Source: Acidobacteriota bacterium (GTDB lineage Bacteria > Acidobacteriota > Blastocatellia > RBC074). Taken from it: DNA of 64,000 nucleotides. The notes under the pieces were generated by a model that was not told the origin of the DNA, did no database searches, and saw only the letters and a list, made by a program, of their open reading frames with translations. The stretch covers positions 121,249-185,248 of the forward strand of contig JACPYM010000057.1 of NCBI GenBank assembly GCA_016196035.1, written 5' to 3'. Shown here one piece after another: positions 56,784-64,000 of the stretch (position 1 is its first letter; every line of letters starts with the position of its first letter). The translations under genes and the position numbers were made by a program.

Positions 56784-56917
56784 TAGGACTTACGCAAAAG
56801 CCGGAAACTTTGCCACAGAGGCACGGAGACACAGAGCCAGCGAGCTAGTCTTCCGGTCTTTCATGTCTTTCCTCTGTGGCTCCGTGCCTCTGTGGCAATG
56901 CTTCTGCGTAAGTCCTA
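56784..56917. repeat. MITE-like element with TAGGACTTACGC ends, copy 1
   Basis: The terminal inverted repeats are TAGGACTTACGCAAAAGCCG and its near-complement ending GCGTAAGTCCTA. The interior carries TTTGCCACAGAGGCACGGAG and its inverted partner. At about 134 bp with no ORF it fits a miniature inverted-repeat transposable element. A related copy lies at 59133-59258, the other side of the GCS2-CBS gene. Confidence 0.8.
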
Positions 56918-57095
56918 CTTTTAAGCCAAGCGCCTCATTTCGGCAACTCGCAAACCGGCTGCGCGTTTTTCCGCTCGGCAATCGGCAAAATTACGCAATC
57001 CGGCAAGGCCAGGGCGGCAAGTGCAAGCAATCATTCTCGGTATGACGCTTGCTGCATACGACGATAATTCCATCATCTCAACTTCGCGAGGAAAC

Positions 57096-59003
57096 ATGGG
57101 CGAGCATAATGTCGCTGCAACAAATGGCGTACAACAAGCGCAAGCCTTCATGCACGCCCTGCTCAAAGATCTGACCGCCTTGGAAAAGATCATCGAAGGC
57201 GGGCGCATCGAAACGGGCGTGCGCCGCATCGGCGCGGAACAGGAAATGTTTTTGGTGGATGCCGGGATGCGTCCGGCATCCGTGGTGCCGCAAATTTTGC
57301 AGGCGGTGAACGAGCCGCGCCTAACCTCAGAAATCGGGCGCTTTAATTTGGAAGCCAATCTTTCGCCCCAACTTTTCACAGGCGGTTGTTTGCGCGCGCT
57401 CGAAGCCGAATTGCATGAATTGGTCGAACTCGCCCGGCAAGCAGCGGCTAAGCACGACGCCAAAGTGCTGCTGACCGGCATCCTGCCCACACTACGCCAG
57501 TCCGACCTGACGCTTGAGAATTTATCGCCCGGGCCGCGTTACGACGAATTGAATCGCACGCTGCAACGCATGCGCGGCAATCGCTTTTACGTCCACATCA
57601 AGGGACTCGACGAACTGCAACTCACCCACGACAACGTCTTGCTCGAAGCCTGCTGCACCAGTTTTCAGGTACACCTGCAAGTCAGCGCCCAGGAATTCGC
57701 CCCACTTTACAATCTGGCCCAAGCCATCACCGCGCCCTTGCTGGCGGCGGCGGCCAATTCCCCGCTACTTTTCGGGCATCGGTTGTGGCACGAGACGCGC
57801 ATCGCGCTGTTTCAACACGCCGTGGACGAACGCTCCGACACGCGCCAGTTGCGCGCGCAACCGCCGCGCGTCAGTTTTGGCGAAAGCTGGATCAAAGCCT
57901 CCGTACTCGAAATCTTTCGCGAAGAGATCGCGCGCTTCCGCGTCGTGCTCACCAAACACATCGAAGAAGATTCCCTGGCCGTTTTGGCGGCGGGCCGTTT
58001 GCCCGAACTATCGGCCTTGCGTTTGCACAACGGCACAGTCTGGCGTTGGAACCGCCCCTGTTATGGCGTAACCGACGGCATCGCGCATCTGCGCATCGAG
58101 AACCGCGTCATCCCGGCTGGCCCCTCGCTGATTGATGAACTGGCCAATGCCGCGTTCTTCCTGGGCCTGATGACGGCACTGCCCGAAGAATACGGCGACA
58201 TCACGCGCGTGATGTCCTTTGACGACGCCAAAGACAATTTCTTCGCGGCGGCGCGACACGGGTTGAAAGCACAATTCACTTGGCTTGGCGGGCAACGCCA
58301 GCCGGCAGCGGCGCTCCTGCTCGAACATCTGTTGCCCCTGGCGCGCGCCGGACTCAAACACGCGGGCCTTGAGAGCGCCGACATTGATCGTTACCTCGGC
58401 GTGTTGGAAGAGCGTGTGCGCTTTGATCAAAACGGTTCGCTATGGATGCTGCGCTCATTGGCGGCGATGCAAGATCAAGGCACGCGCGAACAACGTTATC
58501 AGGCCTTGACCGCGACGATGCTCGATCAACAACTCAGCGATACGCCCGTCCACCGCTGGGAAATCGCGCAGGTGGATGAAAGCCGCGACTGGCGGCACAA
58601 TTTCCAAACGGTCGGGCAATTTATGTCTACCGACCTGTTCACCGTGCGGCCCGATGATTTGGTGGATTTGGCTGCCTGCGTGATGGATTGGCGGCACGTC
58701 CGCCACGTCCCCGTCGAAGACGACGAGGGCCGCTTGATTGGCCTAGTCTCGCATCGCGAATTGCTAAAGCTGGTCGCCAAGGGCGCAACACAAACCGCGC
58801 CTGTCACCGTGCAAGAAGTGATGAAGCCGCACCCCTACACCATCTCGCCGCACAACTCCACGCTCGAAGCCATCGAACTGATGCAGCGCTACAACATCGG
58901 CTGCTTGCCCGTGGTTGACAAAGGCAAGCTCGTGGGTATCGTCACGGCGTATGATTTTCTGTCCCTCTCGGCGGAACTGATTCGCGCAGAATTAAAAGGC
59001 TGA
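57096..59003 (+). CDS. GCS2-CBS fusion protein
   Basis: This 635-residue protein starts (ATG 57096, GAGGAAAC upstream) with a glutamate-cysteine ligase type 2-like domain. RRIGAEQEMFLVD and SEIGRFNLEANLSP carry metal- and glutamate-binding residues, and RGNRFYVHIKG, DNVLLEACCTSFQVHLQVS follow. Two CBS domains occupy about 508-632 (QFMSTDLFTVRPDDLVDLA; VMKPHPYTISPHNSTLEAIEL), probably binding an adenine nucleotide. It is cytoplasmic. The enzyme part would ligate glutamate to an amine; the CBS part would sense energy state. Such fusions are rare among characterised GCS proteins. It lies between two MITE-like repeats. An upstream extension to 57021 is not supported. Confidence 0.85.
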   Translation: MGEHNVAATNGVQQAQAFMHALLKDLTALEKIIEGGRIETGVRRIGAEQEMFLVDAGMRPASVVPQILQAVNEPRLTSEIGRFNLEANLSPQLFTGGCLRALEAELHELVELARQAAAKHDAKVLLTGILPTLRQSDLTLENLSPGPRYDELNRTLQRMRGNRFYVHIKGLDELQLTHDNVLLEACCTSFQVHLQVSAQEFAPLYNLAQAITAPLLAAAANSPLLFGHRLWHETRIALFQHAVDERSDTRQLRAQPPRVSFGESWIKASVLEIFREEIARFRVVLTKHIEEDSLAVLAAGRLPELSALRLHNGTVWRWNRPCYGVTDGIAHLRIENRVIPAGPSLIDELANAAFFLGLMTALPEEYGDITRVMSFDDAKDNFFAAARHGLKAQFTWLGGQRQPAAALLLEHLLPLARAGLKHAGLESADIDRYLGVLEERVRFDQNGSLWMLRSLAAMQDQGTREQRYQALTATMLDQQLSDTPVHRWEIAQVDESRDWRHNFQTVGQFMSTDLFTVRPDDLVDLAACVMDWRHVRHVPVEDDEGRLIGLVSHRELLKLVAKGATQTAPVTVQEVMKPHPYTISPHNSTLEAIELMQRYNIGCLPVVDKGKLVGIVTAYDFLSLSAELIRAELKG

Positions 59004-59132
59004 CTAACCACAGGGAGCACGGCGAGCACGCGGAAAAGCCGGAAACGTGCTTGCCCAAACCTGCTTACACAAACTGTTCTCAACTGCTCTTCCCAGTGCA
59101 TCCCATATCCCCTGTAGTTCCCCTGTCAATTT

Positions 59133-59258
59133 CAGGGCTTACGCAGAAACGTTGCCACAGAGGCACAGAGCCACAGAGAAAAGGCTTGGCCTATCCGAAA
59201 ACACTTCTCTTGCTCTGTGTCTCAGTGCCTCTGTGGCAACGTTTCTGCGTAAGTCCTA
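59133..59258. repeat. MITE-like element with TAGGACTTACGC ends, copy 2
   Basis: The ends (CAGGGCTTACGCAGAAACG and CGTTTCTGCGTAAGTCCTA) and inner GCCACAGAGGCACAGAG inverted motifs match the copy at 56784-56917, although the loop differs. It begins 129 bp after the GCS2-CBS stop and ends 23 bp before the endonuclease III-like gene. Confidence 0.8.
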
Positions 59259-59281
59259 AATTTGATAACAAGGAGTAAACG

Positions 59282-59965
59282 ATGCCGCCATCACTGACCG
59301 ACATCATCGAACGCTTGCACGCGCATTACGGCCCACCCGATCCACCGCCGAGCGACGATCCATTCGAGTTGATCCTGTGGGAACAAGCCGCCTATCTGGC
59401 GAATGACGCGCAACGCGCAGCCACCTTTGAACTGCTAGCCCTGCGCGTCGGCTTAAGACCGGAACAAATCCTTGCGGCTGAGGACGCTGTGTTACTCGAA
59501 GTCGCGCGCCACGGCGGGTCTATCGCCGTTGCCGAACGCGCCGCCCGCTTACGAGAATCAGCCCGCCTGGTCAAAGAGGAATGGAGCGGCGACCTGCGCA
59601 ATGCCCTGCGCCTGCCGCCCGCCAAAGCGCAAAGAGCCCTGCAACGCTTCGCCTCCATCGGCGCACCCGGCGCCGAAAAGATTCTGCTCTTCACCCACAC
59701 CCAACCGGTGCTGGCGCTGGAATCGAACGGCCTGCGCGTGCTGGTGCGTTTGGGCTTTGCCGCCGAACAGAAAAACTACAACGCCACCTACCGCGCCATC
59801 CGGCAGGCACTCGCAGCGGAGTTGCCGGCGGATTTCGACTGGCTGATCGCCGCGCATCAGTTGTTGCGGCAGCACGGGCAGGAGTTGTGCAAACGCACGC
59901 AGCCGCAATGTAAGAGTTGTCCATTGCGGCGTGCGTGTGTTTATTGCCAAGCTGCTGCGGGCTAA
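59282..59965 (+). CDS. Endonuclease III-like HhH-GPD DNA glycosylase
   Basis: This 227-residue base-excision protein shows the HhH-GPD fold. LPPAKAQRALQRFASIGAPGAEKILLF is the helix-hairpin-helix and its flanks. The catalytic-region pattern LALESNGLRVLVRLGF is divergent, and the usual Lys/Asp pair cannot be placed with certainty. A C-terminal iron-sulfur loop has CKRTQPQCKSCPLRRAC (Cx6Cx2Cx5C). The protein is closest to endonuclease III homologues of uncertain specificity. It follows the second MITE-like repeat, and an AAGGAG site precedes the ATG. Confidence 0.85.
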   Translation: MPPSLTDIIERLHAHYGPPDPPPSDDPFELILWEQAAYLANDAQRAATFELLALRVGLRPEQILAAEDAVLLEVARHGGSIAVAERAARLRESARLVKEEWSGDLRNALRLPPAKAQRALQRFASIGAPGAEKILLFTHTQPVLALESNGLRVLVRLGFAAEQKNYNATYRAIRQALAAELPADFDWLIAAHQLLRQHGQELCKRTQPQCKSCPLRRACVYCQAAAG

Positions 59966-59976
59966 AACGACTGTTG

Positions 59977-62868
59977 CTATTTGATGGCGACGCGCACAAC
60001 GTTGGCCGCCACGCCATCCACGTTTAGCGCCAAGTCAACTTCGCCGCGCCCAGCCAGACCGCGCGGCACCCGCGCATTGATCTGATCCAGGCCCGCCAAG
60101 TCGCCCTGCGCGCCCGCGAACGAAACCGGCAGATCAACGTTCCCCAGCTTGACTGAGACAGTGCTCAGCGAATTGCGTGCACGCCAGCCTGTGCCATACA
60201 ACAGCAGAAAGACTTGCTCGCCGTCCGCGCTCACATCGAGCGGCACGGCGACAAAGCGATTGAGCACAGCGTCAAACCGCGCGAGCGGCTCGAAGCTTTG
60301 CGCGCCGTTCGCGCTCACCCGCAAGGCCACCGCCGCCGCCACGCCCTGTCCGTTGGCATTGGCCGCAAACAAACCCGGCGCAACCGGCGCGATGCGCAAC
60401 TTGCCGGTCGAGACCGCGCCGTCGCCGCTCGTCACCGTCACCTCTGCTTCGCCCGCCGCCGTGCCCAGTGGCATCAGGTAATTGACCTGGCCCGGCGCGA
60501 CGAAAAAGAGCGGGGCCACCCGCTCGACGCCCGCGCCATCACGCACTCGCACCACTGTGCCCGCCAGTGTCGTCGGCAAGGGCAAGCCATTTGCTGTTTG
60601 CGTGGTGGTCGCCAGTCCGACGCCAAAGGCCGCCACCATTGCTTCGCTGGCGACGGCGCTGGCGCTGAAACTGGCTGCTGAAACACTCGCCACGGTGCGC
60701 GCCACCATCACTACGCCCGCTACCCAATTGGCCGTCAAGCCGCGCGCGGCGGCGTCCACGACTTCGCGTCCGATGGGCGCATCGCCCAACGTCAACATCA
60801 CCGCGCCCGCCGCATTCGCCGTCGCCGCCAGCGTCACCACCAGCAATGGCCGCGTCCCCGCCGCGAAGCTTTGTCCGGCGGGCAAAGCGACGGCCAAGCC
60901 CACGCGCCCGTTGGCCGCCTGGTTTGCGTTGACGTTGAGCGCCGCGCCGATGGCTTCGCTGGCGACCGCCGCAGAAACGAAGCGCAACTTGCCCGGATCG
61001 AAATTCAAGCTGAAGCCCAACGCATTCTCATTGCCCAGCGCGTCGAATTCGACGGCGAGCGCGCCTTGTTGCCCTGGGATGAGATTGGCGTTGCGCAGCC
61101 GGACCGTGCACGCCGCTTGTTGTTCGACAGCTTGTGGTGCGTCGTTCGGCGTGTCGTTCTCCGCCAACAAGCCGCTGACCGGTGCGGTTGGGCCGCCCGC
61201 CGAAACGACAGCATCCAGGCCCGCCGCATAGCGCCCGGCTTGCACCCAGTCGGCGATGGAGAGTTTGCCATCGCCTTTGGTTTCTTTGGGCGCGCAATCG
61301 GCGCGTTGGAATTCATTGCCTGCGGCGACGGCGTCTACGCCAGCGGCGAAGCGCCCCGCCTGCACCCAATCGGCAATCGTCACCGTGCCGTTGTTGTTGC
61401 CGTTGGGACGCGGCGTGACATCGGCTTCGTAGCCGGGCGAGACCGTCACGCTGCCGGGCGTGTAGCTGGTTGGCAGAATGACGGCGGCTGCATCAGCGGC
61501 CTCACGCGAAATCGGTTGGTCGGCAAAACCCACCGGCGTCGTCACAGCGGGGGCGTTGGCAGCGATCGTGAAAGTGACATTGACGAGCTGCCGTGTACCG
61601 GCGGCAAAGCGTTGCGTCGCAGGCAGGGCAACGGCGAGGCCGACGCGCCCTTGCGCCGTCTGGCTGAAGTTGAGATTGAGCGTCGCACCCACCGCGTCTG
61701 TGCCCAGCGCCGCTTGGGGATTGCTCAGAATGTTGGTGTCGAAGGTGAGGCTGAAACCGAGCGCGTTTTCGTCACCGAGCGAGACCAGTTCGACGGGCAG
61801 CACGACATTGCTGCCCGGCGCGGCGCTGTTGCTGAGGACGCGCACAAGTCGCGGACTGAACGCTTCATTCGTAGCCAGCGGAATCCCCTGGCCGCGGCCG
61901 GTAGCACCGCCAACCACGTAGAGCGTGTCGTTGATAACTTCCGCCGCGGCCCCCCAACGGGCTGTCGGCATTGGGTCTTCGGCGCGCCAGGTATTGGTTG
62001 CCGGATCATAGGACTCGGTAATGCCTGTCTCGGCTGGGCTGGGCAGTGGCGGGAATCCGCCAATTGCGTAGAGTCTTCCGCCAATGACCCCTGAAACCAA
62101 CGAGGCACGCGGTGTGGGAATCGGCGCTTTCGTCGTCCACACGTTGGTTGCCGGGTCATAAACCTCAACAGTGCCAATACAACAAGTGCCGTTGTTATCA
62201 CCGCCGACCACGTAAAGCTTTCCATCAATCGCCTCAGCAGTAGGATAGGCGCGCGCCGTGAGCATGGGGGCTTTCGTCGTCCAGGTGTCTGTGGCTGGGT
62301 CATATACTTCCAGCACGTTCGTGCGTGGAAAGGTGTTGTTCACAGCATTGGCCCCGCCCGCGACATACAGCTTGCCATCAATCACGGCAGCCGCAGAGGT
62401 GGAGCGCGGCGTCGGCATCTGTGCCTTTGTGGCCCACGTGTTGGATACAGGGTCATAGACTTCCAGCGTCCTCAACGACGGCGCACTTAATACGGCGCTG
62501 CCCCCCGCCACATAGAGTTTCCCATTGCTGACGCCTGCCGCCGCTGCCCAACGCGCTGTAGGCATTGACGCTCTTGGCTGCCAGGCGTTGGTGGCCGGGT
62601 CGTAAACTTCAAAGTCATTGAAGGCGGTGAGGGAAATCCCGTTGAATCCGCCCGCCACATAAAGAAGGTCATTGATGACGCCGGACATAACGTGTTCGCG
62701 GGCTGCTGGCAACGCAGTCCTGGTTACCCATGTACCGGTGCCGGGCAGCAGCAGACTCTTTGCCGCTGCCGGTTGAATGAGCTTCACTGCTCCGCACAAT
62801 GCGATCAGAATGAGTAGTCCCGCGGCGATGAAAACTCGCGTTGCTGCCAAAGACGCTTTGCTGGTCAT
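59977..62868 (-). CDS. Kelch, cohesin-like and dockerin surface protein with TIGR03437-like C-terminus
   Basis: This 963-residue exported protein has a signal peptide (about 1-35, with FIAAGLLILIALCGAV). Six kelch repeats (about 45-330, YVAGG..., VYDPATNTW) form a propeller. A cohesin-like domain (about 339-473) precedes two dockerin-like repeats (about 493-556, NNGTVTIADWVQAGRFAAG and KGDGKLSIADWVQAGRYAAG with calcium-type D/N). A second cohesin-like domain (about 586-712) follows. The end (about 722-963, NYLMPLGTAAGEAEVTV) is a TIGR03437-like domain common in Solibacter-type genomes. It may bind carbohydrate or assemble surface complexes. AGGAGG precedes the ATG. It is divergent from the ECF sigma factor. 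Confidence 0.85.
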   Translation of the reverse strand: MTSKASLAATRVFIAAGLLILIALCGAVKLIQPAAAKSLLLPGTGTWVTRTALPAAREHVMSGVINDLLYVAGGFNGISLTAFNDFEVYDPATNAWQPRASMPTARWAAAAGVSNGKLYVAGGSAVLSAPSLRTLEVYDPVSNTWATKAQMPTPRSTSAAAVIDGKLYVAGGANAVNNTFPRTNVLEVYDPATDTWTTKAPMLTARAYPTAEAIDGKLYVVGGDNNGTCCIGTVEVYDPATNVWTTKAPIPTPRASLVSGVIGGRLYAIGGFPPLPSPAETGITESYDPATNTWRAEDPMPTARWGAAAEVINDTLYVVGGATGRGQGIPLATNEAFSPRLVRVLSNSAAPGSNVVLPVELVSLGDENALGFSLTFDTNILSNPQAALGTDAVGATLNLNFSQTAQGRVGLAVALPATQRFAAGTRQLVNVTFTIAANAPAVTTPVGFADQPISREAADAAAVILPTSYTPGSVTVSPGYEADVTPRPNGNNNGTVTIADWVQAGRFAAGVDAVAAGNEFQRADCAPKETKGDGKLSIADWVQAGRYAAGLDAVVSAGGPTAPVSGLLAENDTPNDAPQAVEQQAACTVRLRNANLIPGQQGALAVEFDALGNENALGFSLNFDPGKLRFVSAAVASEAIGAALNVNANQAANGRVGLAVALPAGQSFAAGTRPLLVVTLAATANAAGAVMLTLGDAPIGREVVDAAARGLTANWVAGVVMVARTVASVSAASFSASAVASEAMVAAFGVGLATTTQTANGLPLPTTLAGTVVRVRDGAGVERVAPLFFVAPGQVNYLMPLGTAAGEAEVTVTSGDGAVSTGKLRIAPVAPGLFAANANGQGVAAAVALRVSANGAQSFEPLARFDAVLNRFVAVPLDVSADGEQVFLLLYGTGWRARNSLSTVSVKLGNVDLPVSFAGAQGDLAGLDQINARVPRGLAGRGEVDLALNVDGVAANVVRVAIK

Positions 62869-63092
62869 AGCTTGCCTCCTGATGTTGGTGGAATTTGTGT
62901 GGGGGAAGATTGCGACCGGTTGATGGCTGGTGCTAAATTGCTGACCTCATCAAAGACCGACAATTCAGCAAAGCCATCAACCGTTCGCTATAAAAGGCGG
63001 AAACGCGGGCGGAGAATTTAGTCGTGTGCAAAAAATAGTGGGCCGTCAGGCTGGCGGCCCACGCGAAAACCAATCACACCTTGAGGGCTTGG
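62869..63092. promoter_or_regulatory. Divergent promoter region, kelch protein and ECF sigma factor
   Basis: This spacer contains an imperfect inverted repeat with CGGTTGATGGCT near 62918-62929 and AGCCATCAACCG near 62971-62982. The spacing and position fit a regulator site or leader structure. Promoters for both divergent genes must lie here. I could not identify a reliable sigma-factor motif by eye. Confidence 0.45.
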
Positions 63093-63698
63093 ATGAACAC
63101 CCCTGAATCACGAGATTTCACCGGTTTGTTGCTGGCTTGGCGCGGCGGCGAACCGGCAGCGCTGGAGCAGTTGCTGCCCGTCGTTTACGCCGAACTGCAC
63201 AGGCTGGCGCGGCAACAGATGCGCGGCGAACGCGGCGACCACACGCTACAAACGACGGCGCTGGTCAACGAAGCCTACCTGCGGCTGTTGGACACGCGCC
63301 GTGTGCACTGGCAGAACCGCGCGCATTTCCTGGCCGTGGCGGCGCAGATGATGCGGCGCGTGTTGGTGGATCACGCGCGCGAACGCCAGGCGCAAAAGCA
63401 CGGCGGTGCGTTGGTGCGCGTTTCGTTCGCTGAGGCGCTGGCGGTTGCCGAAGACCGTTTGCCGGAAATCCTGGCGGTGGACGAAGCGTTGGAAACGCTG
63501 GCGCGCACGCATCCGCAGGTCGCGTGCGTGGTCGAGATGAAATTCTTCGCCGGTCTCGCAGGCAAGGAGATTGCTGAAGTGCTGGGCGTGACGCCGGGGC
63601 GCGTCTCGCAGCTTTGGAAGTTTGCGCAAGCGTGGTTGCGGCGGGAATTGGAAGGTACGGAACTGGGCGGTACGGAACGGGGAGCGTCAGCGACCTGA
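63093..63698 (+). CDS. ECF RNA polymerase sigma factor, TIGR02999-like
   Basis: This 201-residue extracytoplasmic-function sigma factor begins at ATG 63093 (GAGGG upstream). Region 2 includes LLPVVYAELHRLARQQMRGE, QTTALVNEAYLRLLD and FLAVAAQMMRRVLVDHARER. Region 4 has VVEMKFFAGLAGKEIAEVLGVTPGRVSQLW, the DNA-binding helix-turn-helix. This matches TIGR02999, abundant in Acidobacteriota and often linked with Ser/Thr kinases. The C-terminal tail (ELEGTELGGTERGASAT) is encoded by the left arm of a palindromic element. No anti-sigma gene is seen within the window. The next gene would begin beyond the edge. Confidence 0.92.
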   Translation: MNTPESRDFTGLLLAWRGGEPAALEQLLPVVYAELHRLARQQMRGERGDHTLQTTALVNEAYLRLLDTRRVHWQNRAHFLAVAAQMMRRVLVDHARERQAQKHGGALVRVSFAEALAVAEDRLPEILAVDEALETLARTHPQVACVVEMKFFAGLAGKEIAEVLGVTPGRVSQLWKFAQAWLRRELEGTELGGTERGASAT

Positions 63699-63836
63699 GC
63701 CTCGGCAGCAGACGTATTCAATGATTTGCACAGCTTTGATTTGCGGCGGTACGTATACGCAGAACAGGGGAGCACCAGTGGTCCGAATCCCCGGCATCGG
63801 CCCAAGTTGGAGGCTCAGGTCGCTCACGCTCCCCGT
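63677..63836. repeat. Palindromic element with 26-bp arms at the sigma-factor 3' end
   Basis: The arms at 63677-63702 (ACGGGGAGCGTCAGCGACCT...) and 63811-63836 pair with one mismatch. The outer flanks, with repeated GGTACGGAAC, continue the pairing imperfectly. The left arm covers the last codons and stop of the sigma gene. The arm length and single mismatch match the elements at 16066 and 24870. Confidence 0.8.
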
Positions 63837-63893
63837 CCGTAGCGCCTGTTCCGCACCGCCCCGTTCCTGTATCTGATTCTGAAAGGAGACGGC

Positions 63894-63938
63894 ATGATGA
63901 GTAAGAGGTGCGGCGGTAAACTCCAGTTGCGAAAGTAG
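63894..63938 (+). CDS. Possible 14-residue leader peptide
   Basis: A very short ORF (MMSKRCGGKLQLRK) has a strong GAAAGGAGAC site 6 bp upstream. It ends just before an ACTCCAG...CTGGAGT hairpin, and a second ribosome-binding site (AAAGGAG) stands at the window edge, presumably for the next gene. It could be a leader peptide of an attenuator or the frameshifted start of a longer gene. Confidence is low. Confidence 0.25.
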   Translation: MMSKRCGGKLQLRK

Positions 63939-64000
63939 CTGGAGTAGATAGGTCAGAGGTTGAATCATCTCGTTGTGGCGATTGACCACGTAAAGGAGAC

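Noticed and set aside
60871..62094. 407-codon plus-strand ORF opposite the kelch/dockerin gene
   Set aside because: Shadow ORF in biased sequence. Kelch and dockerin motifs are clearly on the minus strand.
63770..63800. GTCCGAATCCCC resembling a tRNA T-arm
   Set aside because: No cloverleaf or matching acceptor stem could be formed, and it lies inside the loop of a palindromic element.

Overview
This 64 kb window looks like a chromosomal contig from a soil or freshwater member of the Acidobacteriota, probably Blastocatellia-like. That placement is inferred from gene content: an ECF sigma factor of the TIGR02999 type, a surface protein ending in a TIGR03437-like domain, a Reg_prop hybrid histidine kinase, many secreted Sec/Tat proteins, moderately high GC, and intergenic spaces packed with palindromic repeats. 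No rRNA, tRNA, CRISPR array, prophage or intact insertion sequence was found.

Layout. 1-450 holds palindromic repeats. 455-2375 (minus) is a small defence/toxin-antitoxin-like island: an AT-rich TIR-like predicted nucleotide-processing protein, HicB, HicA and an addiction-module antitoxin. 2397-7145 is a 1582-residue hybrid sensor kinase. 7665-15743 is a run of metabolic and secreted enzymes (class V aminotransferase, zinc-ribbon protein, esterase, M28 peptidase, dienelactone hydrolase, PPK2). 16339-19210 encodes an acyltransferase and a SulP transporter. 19527-26280 (plus) is a run of seven exported proteins without recognisable families, one of them a predicted outer-membrane barrel. 26273-31877 (minus) carries EttA, a TrmJ-like methyltransferase, a sulfatase and a Tat-exported Gfo/Idh/MocA oxidoreductase.

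32010-51301 (minus) is the core of the window, a roughly 19 kb respiratory supercluster. From its promoter end it reads: CcoS-like protein, Rieske protein, fused cytochrome b, heptaheme cytochrome c, small membrane protein, CcoN, FAD monooxygenase, CcoO, second CcoS/CcoQ-like protein, predicted outer-membrane protein, two membrane proteins, PPK2, membrane-DUF1566-like protein, frameshifted GltD-like Fe-S flavoprotein, SafE-like protein, CcoG, FixH-position protein, and the copper ATPase CcoI. It would carry electrons from quinol through a bc-type complex to a cbb3-type oxidase. No separate cytochrome c1 or CcoP gene is present, and the heptaheme protein is the obvious candidate to cover both roles. 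A divergent pentaheme cytochrome starts at 51683.

52609-59965 encodes a phospholipase D/cardiolipin synthase-like protein, an EEP-family phosphodiesterase, an IlvD/Edd dehydratase, a GCS2-CBS fusion flanked by two MITE-like elements, and an endonuclease III-like protein. 59977-63698 holds a kelch-cohesin-dockerin surface protein divergent from an ECF sigma factor.

The most unusual signals are: a 99-bp palindromic element inserted in frame inside the ccoI coding sequence; a family of dispersed palindromes with about 26-bp arms; an A7 slippery heptamer that would fuse two ORFs; a G6 frameshift in the GltD-like gene; and the heptaheme-containing bc/cbb3 cluster.
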